DNA of 64,000 bases from Arachnia propionica (GTDB lineage Bacteria > Actinomycetota > Actinomycetes > Propionibacteriales > Propionibacteriaceae). The DNA lies in assembly GCF_003932785.1 (NCBI RefSeq), contig NZ_RQYT01000005.1, forward strand, positions 81,654-145,653, given 5' to 3'. Made by a program: the position numbers and the translations under genes. The notes under the pieces are model-generated. The model was not told the origin of the DNA. It did no database searches and saw only the letters and a list, made by a program, of their open reading frames with translations. Positions 1-8,234 of this stretch are shown in pieces; position 1 is the stretch's first letter; each line of letters begins with the position of its first letter.

Positions 1-168
1 GACCGGGATGATCGTCGAGCAACCGGGGCAGGTGTAGCGCTTCTCCGCGCGGTCAGCGGGCACGCTGCGGACCAGGAAGGAGCCCGCTGACTTCTGCTCC
101 CTGTGGGCGTGGCGGGAGGTGTCCAGCGGGCGGGGTGGACGCAGGTGCTTCGAGACGCGGCGAGCCAT
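1..168 (-). CDS. Small zinc-ribbon-like protein next to NucS (partial, 3' end outside window)
   Basis: Only the first 56 codons are present; the gene runs off the left edge. The ATG at 168 overlaps the nucS stop by one base (TGATG), so the two genes are probably translationally coupled. The N-terminus is basic ([15 protein letters not shown]) and the visible part ends in YTCPGCSTIIPV, half of a CxxC zinc-ribbon motif. A short actinobacterial protein with this layout sits beside nucS in Streptomyces and is often labelled ATP/GTP-binding protein. I recall that from general knowledge; no nucleotide-binding motif is visible here. The function is unknown. Confidence 0.7.
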   Translation of the reverse strand, partial: MARRVSKHLRPPRPLDTSRHAHREQKSAGSFLVRSVPADRAEKRYTCPGCSTIIPV

Positions 169-860
169 CAGAACAGCCGTTCCTCGGCGTTGTCCATGCC
201 GCGCAGGGCATCGTAGTCGAGCAACTGGCAGGAGATGCCCCGATCGGCTGCCAATGTGGCGGCCTGCGGTTTGATCTGCTGGGCGGCCAGCACCCCGCGC
301 ACGGGGGCCAGTTGGGGGTCCCGATTCATCAGTTCCAGGTAGCGGGTGAGCTGCTCGACGCCGTCGATCTCCCCGCGACGCTTGACCTCCACGGCGACGT
401 GGAGCCCATCGGGATCGCGCAGGAGCAGATCCACGGGACCGATGGCGGTGTAGTACTCGCGCTTGACCAGTTTCCAGCCCTCACCGAAGGTAGCCGGGTG
501 TTCGGCGAGGAGAGCCTGGAGGTGAGCCTCGACCCCATCCTTCTGGAGGCCAGGATCGACGCCGAAGGCCTGTTCCTCGTCCAGGTGCACCTCGCCGATG
601 GCGATCCTGAGGGTGTCCCCCTCCTTGGAGCGCACGATCCACAGTTGCGTCGCCCCCGCTGCGGTCGCGACCTCGTCCGGCTCCACCACCTGCAGGGTGC
701 AGGGGGCGCTCATCCAGTTCAGTGGCTTGTAGGCCCGGTCATCGGCATGGACGGACACGGAGCCATCCGATTTGACCATGATGAGTCGCTTCGCCATCGG
801 GAGGTGGGCGCTGAGCCGACCTGCATAGTCCACCTGGCACTGGGCAATCACGAGACGCAC
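168..860 (-). CDS. nucS: Endonuclease NucS (EndoMS), mismatch-specific
   Basis: A 230-residue protein with the full NucS length. It begins [20 protein letters not shown], the usual N-terminal beta-sandwich start. The C-terminal nuclease core around residues 130-175 shows DLLLRD followed by [17 protein letters not shown], the Asp / Glu-x-Lys restriction-enzyme-type active site, and it ends in a short acidic/hydrophobic tail (EERLF) that fits beta-clamp binding. NucS cuts both strands at G-T, G-G and T-T mismatches and replaces MutS/MutL in most actinobacteria. It is encoded immediately upstream of the small zinc-ribbon gene, with which it overlaps. The start has no better alternative nearby. 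Confidence 0.95.
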   Translation of the reverse strand: MRLVIAQCQVDYAGRLSAHLPMAKRLIMVKSDGSVSVHADDRAYKPLNWMSAPCTLQVVEPDEVATAAGATQLWIVRSKEGDTLRIAIGEVHLDEEQAFGVDPGLQKDGVEAHLQALLAEHPATFGEGWKLVKREYYTAIGPVDLLLRDPDGLHVAVEVKRRGEIDGVEQLTRYLELMNRDPQLAPVRGVLAAQQIKPQAATLAADRGISCQLLDYDALRGMDNAEERLF

Positions 861-881
861 AGGCCAAACCTACCCTCAGCC

Positions 882-2237
882 TCAGGAGGCGTCGAGATGG
901 GGTTGCAGGACCTCCCGGTACAGCAGGAGGATCGCAGCAGCCGTCGGGATGGCGATGAGGGCGCCGATCACGCCGAGCAGCAGGCCGCCGATGACGGCGG
1001 AGAGGACGACGAGGGCGCCGGGGACCTTCACCGCGTGCTTCATCACGGTGGGGTAGAGGACGTAGGCGTCGAACTGCTGGTAGATGAGGAAGTAGATGAT
1101 CGTGGCGATGCCGATCGTCGGTGAGGTGCCGAAACCCACCAGGGCGACGGCGATCATCGCCATCGACGACCCGACCAGGGGGATGAAGCAGAAGATGGCG
1201 ACGACGAAGGCGAGGGCCAGGGAGTAGGAACCCAGCCCCACGATGTTCATGAAGATGAACGAGCACACCGACGCCACCGTCACGATGAGGAACATGCCCG
1301 TGATGTAGCCGGAGATGCCGCGGAAGATCTCGTCGGCGAGGTACTTGGCCCGCTCCCGTCGTGAGCCAGGGGCCATCTTGTAGATGGCCTCCTTGATGAG
1401 CGGCAGCGACGCCAGGAAGTAGATCGTCAGGACCAGGGTGATGATGAGCGAGAAGATCAGGTTCGCCAGCAGGACACCCGCACCCCAGATCCCGCCGAAC
1501 AGGTTCTGGACGATCTCACCCGAGGTGATGTACTTCTGCGCCTTGTCGATGATGTCGTACTCACGGTTCCACCGGGCGATCTGCTCGTTGGTGTTGAGGG
1601 CCTCCAGCCAGTAGGGGGCCCTGATGGTGAGGGACTGGACCTGTTCCGTGAGGACGGGGACGATCGCGGTGAGGCCGAGAACCAGCACCGCGAACAGTGC
1701 GAGGGTGACGATGAACACCGCCACGGGGCGTGGCACCCGTCGTCGGGTGAAGAACTCCACAGCGGGGCTGAGGCCCAGGGCCAGGAACAGGGAGAGCACG
1801 ACCAGAACCAGCACATGCTGCACCCGGGCGGCGGCGCTGATGAGCCCGATCGCGACCAGGACCCCCAGGGCTCCGAGGAAGCCGATGCTGAACGGGGAGT
1901 GGGAGAGCAGCCTCGACGAGTCGTTGTTGACGATGATGGGTGGAACCGGGGTGGGTCGTTCCTCAGGCGTGGGCGTCAGCAACTGCTTGGCGTTTCGGCT
2001 GGCGTCGCCGATGAATCCCTCGAGGTGCCCCTTGGCCCGACTGCCCCAGGAACTCAGCCTCCCCTGACGCTCCGCGTCCTCGCGTTTGGCCCGCCGGCGT
2101 CCGAAGAAGCCGCGGCGACGCTTCACCGGTGCCGCGCTCTCGGGCCGGACAGCCGGTGGGTCGACGGGGGAGTCGTGCCCGCCGTCGGTGAGGGGTTCCT
2201 CGGGGTCCGGGGCAGGCACTGGTGCCGGGGTCGTCAC
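882..2237 (-). CDS. AI-2E family transporter (PerM/YdiK-type integral membrane protein)
   Basis: A 451-residue protein. Residues 1-120 are polar, proline-rich and then strongly basic (VKRRRGFFGRRRAKRE), a cytoplasmic extension. After that come about seven to eight membrane helices, with the family signature region FFTRRRVPRPVAVFIV and a C-terminal GVIGALIAIPTAAAILLLYRE typical of AI-2E/PerM proteins. The family includes AI-2 exporters and Na+/H+ antiporters, so the substrate cannot be named. The start is GTG at 2237, which overlaps the stop of the upstream DivIVA-like gene (GTGA), so the two genes are probably co-translated. Confidence 0.88.
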   Translation of the reverse strand: MTTPAPVPAPDPEEPLTDGGHDSPVDPPAVRPESAAPVKRRRGFFGRRRAKREDAERQGRLSSWGSRAKGHLEGFIGDASRNAKQLLTPTPEERPTPVPPIIVNNDSSRLLSHSPFSIGFLGALGVLVAIGLISAAARVQHVLVLVVLSLFLALGLSPAVEFFTRRRVPRPVAVFIVTLALFAVLVLGLTAIVPVLTEQVQSLTIRAPYWLEALNTNEQIARWNREYDIIDKAQKYITSGEIVQNLFGGIWGAGVLLANLIFSLIITLVLTIYFLASLPLIKEAIYKMAPGSRRERAKYLADEIFRGISGYITGMFLIVTVASVCSFIFMNIVGLGSYSLALAFVVAIFCFIPLVGSSMAMIAVALVGFGTSPTIGIATIIYFLIYQQFDAYVLYPTVMKHAVKVPGALVVLSAVIGGLLLGVIGALIAIPTAAAILLLYREVLQPHLDAS

Positions 2238-3334
2238 TTGGCCTTCTCGTTGTCCCGTGGCTGTGGCGCCGTCTTCTCGTCCTCGCGTTCGTGCTGTGTG
2301 GTCTCCTCGTCCTCACCCTGGGCGGCCTCGGCGGCGATGGCACGCAGGTTCTGCATGGAGGCGACGATCGAGGCCTTCCGCGCGGTCAGGGCGGCGATCT
2401 CCCGCTCCAGCTGCTCCTTGCGCCAGGACATCTTCTCCTCGATCTCCTCGCGGCGATCGCTCAGCTCCTGACGCATCGTTGCGAGGCTCTCCTCACACTC
2501 CCGGGTGACGGCGACGCGCAGCTGCTCCGCCTCCTCAATCGCGTTCTCCCGCAGTGTCAGGCACTCCAGGCGGGCCGTCTCGAGCTGCTTGACCGCCTCG
2601 TCGGCGAGTCGACGGGCCTTCTCCAGGTGCGCGGTGGCGGTGGTCTCGGCGGCGTCGGCGGCGTCCTGCTGCTTGCGCAGGGCCTCAGCGGTGTCCTGCT
2701 CCACGGCGAGTCTGGTCGCCACCGCGTCCCGCTCGGCCTCCTGACGCACCCGGGCGGCCTCCACGCGGGCGGCCTCGCTCTGGGCGGCGACACGGGTCTC
2801 GGTCTCCTCGATGAGCGACTTGGCCCGGGCCTCGGCCTCGACCCGGATGAGGTTGGCGTCCCGTCGAGCGGCCTCGAGGGCGGCTTGGCCGGCCTCGGCC
2901 TGTTCCTGACGAAGCTTCCTCAGGCTGGCCAGCCCGGTGAGACGGACGTCGTCGGCCTCCTGCTGGGCGGTTTCCCGGGCCTCCGCGGCAGCTCGGCGGG
3001 CCTCGGTGCGGATCCGCTCCGCCTCGCCCTCCGCGAGCCTGACGAGTTCGGCGGCCTGGGCCTCCGCCGCCTCGAGCAGACTCCGGGTGTGTGCCCCGAG
3101 CCTGCCGAAATCGGTGGAGCCGACCTGCTCCTGCACATGATTGGTGGTGAGCTTCTGCTCCCTCAGCTGGACCTTCAGCTCGACGATTCGGTTCTCCGTC
3201 TCACGCACGTACTGATCGACGGCCTGGCGGTCGTAGCCGAGCATCGCGGTGGGGAACCCCGTCGAGGTGCCGGGGTGGTCATCGAACAGGTTCAGCCCGG
3301 TGGAATCCTCGTGATCGGTACGGGCGTCGGTCAT
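2234..3334 (-). CDS. DivIVA-domain / long coiled-coil protein
   Basis: 366 residues when started at the ATG at 3334, which has a good ribosome site (GGAGAG) directly upstream; an in-frame extension to 3424 lacks one. Residues about 20-60 (FPTAMLGYDRQAVDQYVRE) match the DivIVA/Wag31 N-terminal motif, which binds curved membrane. Nearly all of the rest is heptad-rich Ala/Glu/Arg coiled coil (RIRTEARRAAAEARETAQQE and similar), followed by a charged tail. Proteins of this build (Streptomyces Scy/FilP-like, cellulose-binding protein annotations) organise polar growth or the cell envelope. It is co-transcribed with the AI-2E gene. The specific role is inferred from domain type only. Confidence 0.82.
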   Translation of the reverse strand: MTDARTDHEDSTGLNLFDDHPGTSTGFPTAMLGYDRQAVDQYVRETENRIVELKVQLREQKLTTNHVQEQVGSTDFGRLGAHTRSLLEAAEAQAAELVRLAEGEAERIRTEARRAAAEARETAQQEADDVRLTGLASLRKLRQEQAEAGQAALEAARRDANLIRVEAEARAKSLIEETETRVAAQSEAARVEAARVRQEAERDAVATRLAVEQDTAEALRKQQDAADAAETTATAHLEKARRLADEAVKQLETARLECLTLRENAIEEAEQLRVAVTRECEESLATMRQELSDRREEIEEKMSWRKEQLEREIAALTARKASIVASMQNLRAIAAEAAQGEDEETTQHEREDEKTAPQPRDNEKAK

Positions 3335-3391
3335 GTGTCTCTCCTGGCTTGGAACGAACGGTACTGAGCCTACCCCGAGGTGGGAACGACA

Positions 3392-3421
3392 CGGCCGGCG
3401 GATCCACGGATCCACCGGCCG
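3392..3421. terminator. Inverted repeat between mce and the DivIVA-like gene, possible terminator
   Basis: CGGCCGGCGGATCC (3392-3405) and GGATCCACCGGCCG (3408-3421) are complementary with one mismatch. It lies 16 bases past the mce stop on the minus strand. No U-tract follows, so termination is uncertain; it may be a partial terminator or a processing hairpin. A 3335-3436 stretch with no gene surrounds it. Confidence 0.45.
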
Positions 3422-3436
3422 CACCTGCGAGCAGCC

Positions 3437-3886
3437 TCAGTGGGCGGCATCCTTCGCGGGCTCGACGAGCTCGAGGAGCACCCCGCCGGCATCCTTCGGG
3501 TGGACGAAGTTGATCCGGGAGTTGGCGGTGCCGCGCTTCGGCTCCGGGTAGAGCAGGCGCAGCCCACGCTCGCGCAGGACAGCGCAGACGTGGTCGATGT
3601 CATGCACCCGGTAGGCGAGCTGCTGGATGCCCGGCCCGCCGTTGCGGCCCAGCCACTTCGCGATGGTGGACTCGTCGTTGAGCGGGGCGAGCAGCTGGAT
3701 CTTCGCGTTCTCCTCACCCTGGGTGCCGGTGCCGATCATGGCCTCCGCCACGCCCTGCTCCTCGTTGACCTCGCGGTGCAGTTCCCGCCAGCCGAGCGTC
3801 TCGGTGTGGAACTTGATGGCCTCGTCGAGGTCCGGGACCGCGAGGCCGACGTGATCGATGCAGATGAACAGGTCTTGATTCTCCAT
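3437..3886 (-). CDS. mce: Methylmalonyl-CoA epimerase
   Basis: A 149-residue glyoxalase-fold protein. It interconverts (2R)- and (2S)-methylmalonyl-CoA in the propionate / Wood-Werkman pathway. The N-terminal half begins CIDHVGLAVPDLDEAIKF with the first metal-ligand histidine, the middle has GPGIQQLAYRVHDID with Gln/His positions conserved in the family, and the C-terminus has NFVHPKDAGGVLLELVEP with the metal-ligand glutamate. The length matches the family. The other genes of the pathway are not in the window. The ATG at 3886 lacks a strong ribosome site; a second ATG lies out of frame just upstream. Confidence 0.95.
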   Translation of the reverse strand: MENQDLFICIDHVGLAVPDLDEAIKFHTETLGWRELHREVNEEQGVAEAMIGTGTQGEENAKIQLLAPLNDESTIAKWLGRNGGPGIQQLAYRVHDIDHVCAVLRERGLRLLYPEPKRGTANSRINFVHPKDAGGVLLELVEPAKDAAH

Positions 3887-4036
3887 GGCATGTCATTCTT
3901 CCACCCCCGGGTGACGGGTTTGCCGTGGGGTCACCCGAAGGTCTGGCGGCGCGTCGATTGACTGATTGGGCGGGGAATCAGGCACACTGGTACGCATTGG
4001 TTGCAGCCCTCTTCCCCCCTGAGACCTGGAGGCATC

Positions 4037-4192
4037 ATGGTTGGCTGGGTCAAGAAGGTACTTGTCGTACTTGGCGTTGCCTTCGTGGTCTTCTACCTGT
4101 TCACTCGCCCGGAGGATGCCGCGAACGCGGTTCGGGCGTTCTTCGGCGCGTTCGAGTCGATCGCGCGTTTCTTCACGCAGCTCGCCAGCTAG
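4037..4192 (+). CDS. Small single-span membrane peptide (51 aa)
   Basis: ATG 4037 is preceded by GGAGG at 4028-4032, which favours it over an upstream in-frame start at 4001. The peptide MVGWVKKVLVVLGVAFVVFYLF has one membrane helix at residues about 8-22 and an amphipathic tail (ANAVRAFFGAFESIARFFTQ). The stop is only two bases before the start of the PH-domain gene, suggesting a two-gene unit. Short membrane peptides with this look occur next to PH-domain proteins in actinobacteria. The function is unknown; it may be an accessory subunit of its neighbour. Confidence 0.75.
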   Translation: MVGWVKKVLVVLGVAFVVFYLFTRPEDAANAVRAFFGAFESIARFFTQLAS

Positions 4193-4194
4193 GT

Positions 4195-4752
4195 GTGGCC
4201 GTGGGGCTCATCGCGGGGATCCTCGAGCCCGACCTGGAGCGTCACCTGCTGAAGAGGGAGGGGGAGCAGGTGATCGATCAGGTCCAGAAGCACTGGGTGG
4301 TGGTGCTGCCGTGGGCACTGCTCATGGCCTCCAGCATCCCGATGTTCATACTCATGATCTACGTGGGTGGGCTGTTCTGGATCCCCATGATGTTCGGGCT
4401 GGGGGTGCTCAGCTACGGGATGTGGAAGGCCCACGTCGCCCACATGGATCGGTTCGTCATCACCAACATGCGGGTGTTCCGGATCCACGGGGTCTTCAAC
4501 ACGCATCTGGCCACGATGCCCATGACGCGGATCCTCGACATCTCCCTGGAGCAACCCTTCTGGGGCAAGATCTTCGACTACGGTCATCTGGTCTTCGAGT
4601 CCGCGGCCCAGGCCCAGGGGCTGCGAGAGATCCGTTTCGTCGCCGCCCCGGCCAAGCGTGACCTCAAGATCCAGGAGGTCATCCAGCGTTCCGGCCTCCG
4701 CAAGAAGATGGAGATGAAGGAGGAGGACGCCGAGGAGGCCGCGGGAACCTGA
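4195..4752 (+). CDS. PH domain-containing membrane protein (bPH-type)
   Basis: 185 residues from GTG 4195, two bases after the preceding small gene; GTG 4201 is an alternative. The open frame extends further upstream but overlaps the small gene and shows no protein-like sequence there. Residues about 40-85 form two membrane helices (VVVLPWALLMASSIPMFILM, then LFWIPMMFGLGVLSYGM). After them comes the bacterial PH fold DRFVITNMRVFRIHGVFNTH and MTRILDISLEQPFWGK, a typical bPH2 (YdbS-like) pattern. The tail is acidic and lysine-rich. Bacterial PH proteins sit in the cytoplasmic membrane; the ligand is unknown. Confidence 0.8.
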   Translation: MAVGLIAGILEPDLERHLLKREGEQVIDQVQKHWVVVLPWALLMASSIPMFILMIYVGGLFWIPMMFGLGVLSYGMWKAHVAHMDRFVITNMRVFRIHGVFNTHLATMPMTRILDISLEQPFWGKIFDYGHLVFESAAQAQGLREIRFVAAPAKRDLKIQEVIQRSGLRKKMEMKEEDAEEAAGT

Positions 4753-4771
4753 GCCCCGCGGCCCTACGGGT

Positions 4772-6403
4772 TCAGCTGCCCAGAGCGGTGTCCACGACCT
4801 GTCGGGCCTCTGCCTGGATCCGTTCGAGGTGCGAGGCGTCACGCAGCGACTCGGCGTAGATCTTGTACTTGTCCTCCGTCCCCGACGGGCGGGCGGCGAA
4901 CCAGCCGGACTCGGTGGTGACCTTGATACCCCCGATCGGGGCACCGTTACCGGGGGCGGTGGTGAGGATCGCGGTGATGGGCTCCCCGGCAAGTTGCGTC
5001 GCGGTCACGTCGTCGGGGGAGAGAGCCGCCAGCCTCGCCTTCTGCTGGCGGTCGGCGTCGGCGTCGACACGGGCGTAGCAGGACGTCCCGAAGTCGGCCT
5101 CGAGCCGGGCGTAGAGCTGGCTCGGGGAACTGCCCGTGACGGCCGTGATCTCACTGGCGAGCAACGCGAGGAGGAGGCCGTCCTTGTCGGTGGTCCAGGT
5201 GCTCCCTGAACGGTCGAGGAAGGAGGCGCCGGCGGATTCCTCGCCACCGAAACCGAGCGAGCCATCGGTGAGACCCGGCACGAACCACTTGAAGCCCACG
5301 GGGACCTCCACGAGCGGGCGACCCAGGCGTGCCGCCACCTTGTCGATGATGGAACTCGACACGAGGGTCTTGCCCACGCCTGCCTCGGCGTTCCAGCCCG
5401 GACGGTGGGAGAACAGGTGGTCGATCGCCACGGCGAGGAACGCGTTGGGATTCATGAGCCCGGCATCGGGGGTGACGATCCCATGCCGATCGGAGTCGGC
5501 GTCATTGCCCGTCGCGATGTCGAAACGGTCGCGATTGGCGATGAGTGATGCCATCGCGTTGGGGGAGGAGCAGTCCATGCGGATCTTGCCGTCGGTGTCG
5601 AGGGTCATGAACCGCCACGTGGGGTCGACCGCCGGATTGACGACGGTGAGATCCAGTGCGGTGTGCTCGGCGAGGTACTCCCAGTACTGCACGGAGGCCC
5701 CGCCCATCGGGTCCGCGCCGATCCGGACCCCGGCCGATGCGATGGCCTCCAGGTCGACGGCGGAAGCCAGTTCCTCGCAGTAGGGGGTGCGGTAGTCGTA
5801 GCGCAGGACCTCTGCTGCTGCAGTGGCGTACGCCACCCGGCGGATTCCGGCCGGGGCAGCCATCAGTTCGTTGGCCCGGGCGGCGATCCAACTGGTGGCG
5901 TCGGTGTCGGCCGGACCGCCCGTCGGCGGGTTGTACTTGAAGCCGCCGTCGCGGGGCGGGTTGTGGGACGGGGTGACGACGATGCCGTCGGCCGGGTGGT
6001 CGGGATGCCGCCGGTTGTGCCGGATGATCGCCCGCGACACCGCCGGGGTCGGGGTGTACTCGTCCTCCCGCTCCGCGTGGGTCGCGACGCCGTTGGCGAC
6101 GAGGACCTCGATCGCTGTGCGCCATGCGGGGTCGGACAGGGCATGGGTGTCCTTGCCGATGAACAGTGGACCCGTGATGCCCTGACCGGTGCGGTACTCG
6201 ACGATGGCCTGGGTCGTCGCCGCGATGTGCAGATCGTTGAATGCCACGTCCAGGCTGGACCCCCGGTGCCCGGACGTCCCGAAACTGACCCGCTGGTCAG
6301 GGTTGGCCGGGTCGGGGGTGAGGTCGTGATAGGCCGCCAACAGTGCCTCGACGTCGATGAGATCCGATTCCAGGGCCACCTGGCCCGCGCGCTCGTGTGC
6401 CAT
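4772..6403 (-). CDS. pgm: Phosphoglucomutase, alpha-D-glucose phosphate-specific
   Basis: 543 residues from ATG 6403 (MAHERAGQVALESDLIDVEA). The open frame continues to 7501 but that extension is a shadow of the plus-strand gene. It interconverts glucose-1-phosphate and glucose-6-phosphate for glycogen and cell-wall precursors. Seen motifs: the phosphoserine loop VTPSHNPPRDGGFKYNPP, the metal loop GNDADSDRHGIV, the sugar-specificity loop GGEESAGASF, and the phosphate-binding loop RPSGTEDKYKIYAES near the C-terminus. The length fits the bacterial Pgm family of about 545 residues. Confidence 0.95.
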   Translation of the reverse strand: MAHERAGQVALESDLIDVEALLAAYHDLTPDPANPDQRVSFGTSGHRGSSLDVAFNDLHIAATTQAIVEYRTGQGITGPLFIGKDTHALSDPAWRTAIEVLVANGVATHAEREDEYTPTPAVSRAIIRHNRRHPDHPADGIVVTPSHNPPRDGGFKYNPPTGGPADTDATSWIAARANELMAAPAGIRRVAYATAAAEVLRYDYRTPYCEELASAVDLEAIASAGVRIGADPMGGASVQYWEYLAEHTALDLTVVNPAVDPTWRFMTLDTDGKIRMDCSSPNAMASLIANRDRFDIATGNDADSDRHGIVTPDAGLMNPNAFLAVAIDHLFSHRPGWNAEAGVGKTLVSSSIIDKVAARLGRPLVEVPVGFKWFVPGLTDGSLGFGGEESAGASFLDRSGSTWTTDKDGLLLALLASEITAVTGSSPSQLYARLEADFGTSCYARVDADADRQQKARLAALSPDDVTATQLAGEPITAILTTAPGNGAPIGGIKVTTESGWFAARPSGTEDKYKIYAESLRDASHLERIQAEARQVVDTALGS

Positions 6404-6460
6404 GGGTCCATCCTCGCACCCTTGGTTGTCCGAATCGGCCCGGACCGACAAGATGGTGAC

Positions 6461-7369
6461 ATGACCGACCCGAACTTCTCCCGCCCAGGCGCGGTTGACC
6501 TGTCCACCCTCACCTCCGCGCAGACGGGTCAGACCCCTGCCAGCGGGGTCAGTTACGTCACGAATGTCACCGAGACGGGCTTCCAGCAGCTCGTCGGCCT
6601 GTCCGTTCAGCATCCGGTCATCGTGGAGTTCCACTCCGAACGTGACACCAGCGGTCAGGGTGTCGCATCGGCGCTGGCGGAACTCGTCAACGCCGCCGAC
6701 GGTCGATTCCTGCTCGCCCGGGTCAACATCGATGCCGAGCCGCGACTCGCCGAGGCCCTCGGCATCGCGGCCGTGCCGACCGTCGTCGCCCTCATCGGCG
6801 GGCAGCTCGCGCCGCTGTTCCAGGGCACCCGAGAGCGCGCGGACATCGCCGCCATGCTGGACCAGATCGCCCAGATCGCCGTGGCCAACGGGATGACGGG
6901 ACGCGCCCAGCCGATCGCCCTCGCCTCGCCCGCCGAGCAGTCGGCGCAACCGGTGGCCGACCCCAGGTTCGACAAGGCCGACGCTGCTCTGGCGGCAGGC
7001 GACTACGCCCAGGCCGTTGCCGAGTTCGATGCGCTCCTTGCCGCCACGCCTGGCGACCCGGAGGTGATCGCGGGACGGGCCCAGGCGGCTCTGCTGGCCC
7101 GGTCCACCGGTTTCGACGGGGCCGCCGTCGTGAGTGCCGCCTCCCAACGTCCCGATGACGTCGCGGCCCAGCTGGACGCGGCCGACCTGGAGGTCATCCA
7201 GGGGGCGGGGGAGGCGGCGTTCGACCGCCTCCTGGGGCTGGCGGCCGAGGTGGGGCCGGAGGAGAAGGAAACGATCCGGGTGCGTTTGCTCGAACTCTTC
7301 GAGGTCGTTGGTCGCACCTCGCCGGAGGTGCTGCGGGCCAGGCGTCGCCTGTCCACCGTCCTTTTCTGA
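6461..7369 (+). CDS. CnoX/YbbN-like thioredoxin-fold protein with TPR tail, lacking CxxC
   Basis: 302 residues from ATG 6461. Residues about 30-140 are a thioredoxin fold (VIVEFHSERDTSGQGVASAL, then RVNIDAEPRLAEALGIAAVP, with the conserved cis-Pro region IAAVPTVVALIGGQ). The redox motif CxxC is absent: the site reads SERDTSGQ. The C-terminal half (ADAALAAGDYAQAVAEFDAL and following) is helical and TPR-like. This layout is that of CnoX (YbbN), a chaperedoxin that protects proteins from bleach stress and hands them to chaperones; many actinobacterial versions lack the cysteines. It is transcribed divergently from pgm. Confidence 0.88.
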   Translation: MTDPNFSRPGAVDLSTLTSAQTGQTPASGVSYVTNVTETGFQQLVGLSVQHPVIVEFHSERDTSGQGVASALAELVNAADGRFLLARVNIDAEPRLAEALGIAAVPTVVALIGGQLAPLFQGTRERADIAAMLDQIAQIAVANGMTGRAQPIALASPAEQSAQPVADPRFDKADAALAAGDYAQAVAEFDALLAATPGDPEVIAGRAQAALLARSTGFDGAAVVSAASQRPDDVAAQLDAADLEVIQGAGEAAFDRLLGLAAEVGPEEKETIRVRLLELFEVVGRTSPEVLRARRRLSTVLF

Positions 7370-7377
7370 GTGACCGG

Positions 7378-8136
7378 TCAGGCGCTCCCGAAGCGCCTCT
7401 CCCGCGTCACGTACTGCTCGACCGCCGCCCACAGGTCCCGGCGGTCGAAGTCCGGCCACAGCCGATCCAGGAAGATGAACTCCGCATAGGCGGACTGCCA
7501 CAGCAGGAAGTTGGACGTGCGCTGTTCCCCGGAGGAACGCAGGAACAGGTCGACGTCGGGGATGTCCGGCTCGTCGAGGAAGCGACGGAACCGCTCCTCG
7601 GTCAGGCGGCCCGGATCGAGCTTTCCCTCCTTGGCCAGCCGGGCGACCTCACGGGCTGCATCGACGATCTCCGCACGGCCGCCGTAGTTGACGCAGAACT
7701 GCAGGGTGAGCACGGAGTTCTTGTCGCTCAGCGCCTCGGCCTCCTCGAGCTCCCGGATCACCGACCCCCACAACCTGGGGCGACGTCCGGCCCAACGGAT
7801 CCGCACACCAAGGGCGTGCAACTCGTCGCGCCGCCTGTGGATCACGTCACGGTTGAAGCCCATCAGCCACCGGACCTCGTCGGGAGAACGTTTCCAGTTC
7901 TCGGTGGAGAACGCGTAGACCGACAGGTAGGGAATCCCCAGTTCGATGGCGCCGTGGATCACATCGAGCAGTGCGGCCTCACCTCTGGCATGCCCCTCGG
8001 TGCGCTTCAACCCACGCTGCTTGGCCCAACGTCCGTTGCCGTCCATGACGATGGCGACGTGCCGTGGCAGCGAGGCAGGAGGAATCACCGGGGGGTTGGC
8101 TCCTGACGGATGGGGGGTGGGGGAGCGATGAACCAT
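7378..8136 (-). CDS. uppS: Isoprenyl transferase (undecaprenyl diphosphate synthase family)
   Basis: 252 residues from ATG 8136; a GTG at 8142 (two codons upstream) is an alternative and neither has a clear ribosome site. It makes the polyprenyl diphosphate lipid carrier for peptidoglycan by cis-prenyl transfer. Signature regions: [18 protein letters not shown] with the Mg-binding Asp, [40 protein letters not shown], and [19 protein letters not shown] at the C-terminus. It overlaps no neighbour and is convergent with the CnoX-like gene, whose stop is nine bases away. In many actinobacteria uppS is next to recO; here two genes separate them. Confidence 0.95.
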   Translation of the reverse strand: MVHRSPTPHPSGANPPVIPPASLPRHVAIVMDGNGRWAKQRGLKRTEGHARGEAALLDVIHGAIELGIPYLSVYAFSTENWKRSPDEVRWLMGFNRDVIHRRRDELHALGVRIRWAGRRPRLWGSVIRELEEAEALSDKNSVLTLQFCVNYGGRAEIVDAAREVARLAKEGKLDPGRLTEERFRRFLDEPDIPDVDLFLRSSGEQRTSNFLLWQSAYAEFIFLDRLWPDFDRRDLWAAVEQYVTRERRFGSA

Positions 8137-8160
8137 GGGCACAGCCTAGTGACTGTCTCG

Positions 8161-8198
8161 TGGGGTCACCCGGAGCGGATGTTGTCCGGGTGGCCCCA
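8161..8198. repeat. Long inverted repeat in the uppS / serine hydrolase divergent region
   Basis: TGGGGTCACCCGGA (8161-8174) and TCCGGGTGGCCCCA (8185-8198) pair over 14 bases with one mismatch around a 10-base loop. It lies between two divergent starts (8136 minus, 8235 plus), so it is not at a gene end. It could be an operator or a 5'-leader hairpin of the hydrolase transcript. No U-tract follows. Confidence 0.6.
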
Positions 8199-8234
8199 TG
8201 GTGTCCAGATGAGGTCTCGGGAAGGCTTGAGGCC

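Noticed and set aside
4772..7501. Phosphoglucomutase with a 360-residue N-terminal extension.
   Set aside because: The extension is a shadow of the plus-strand CnoX-like gene; the family start is at 6403.
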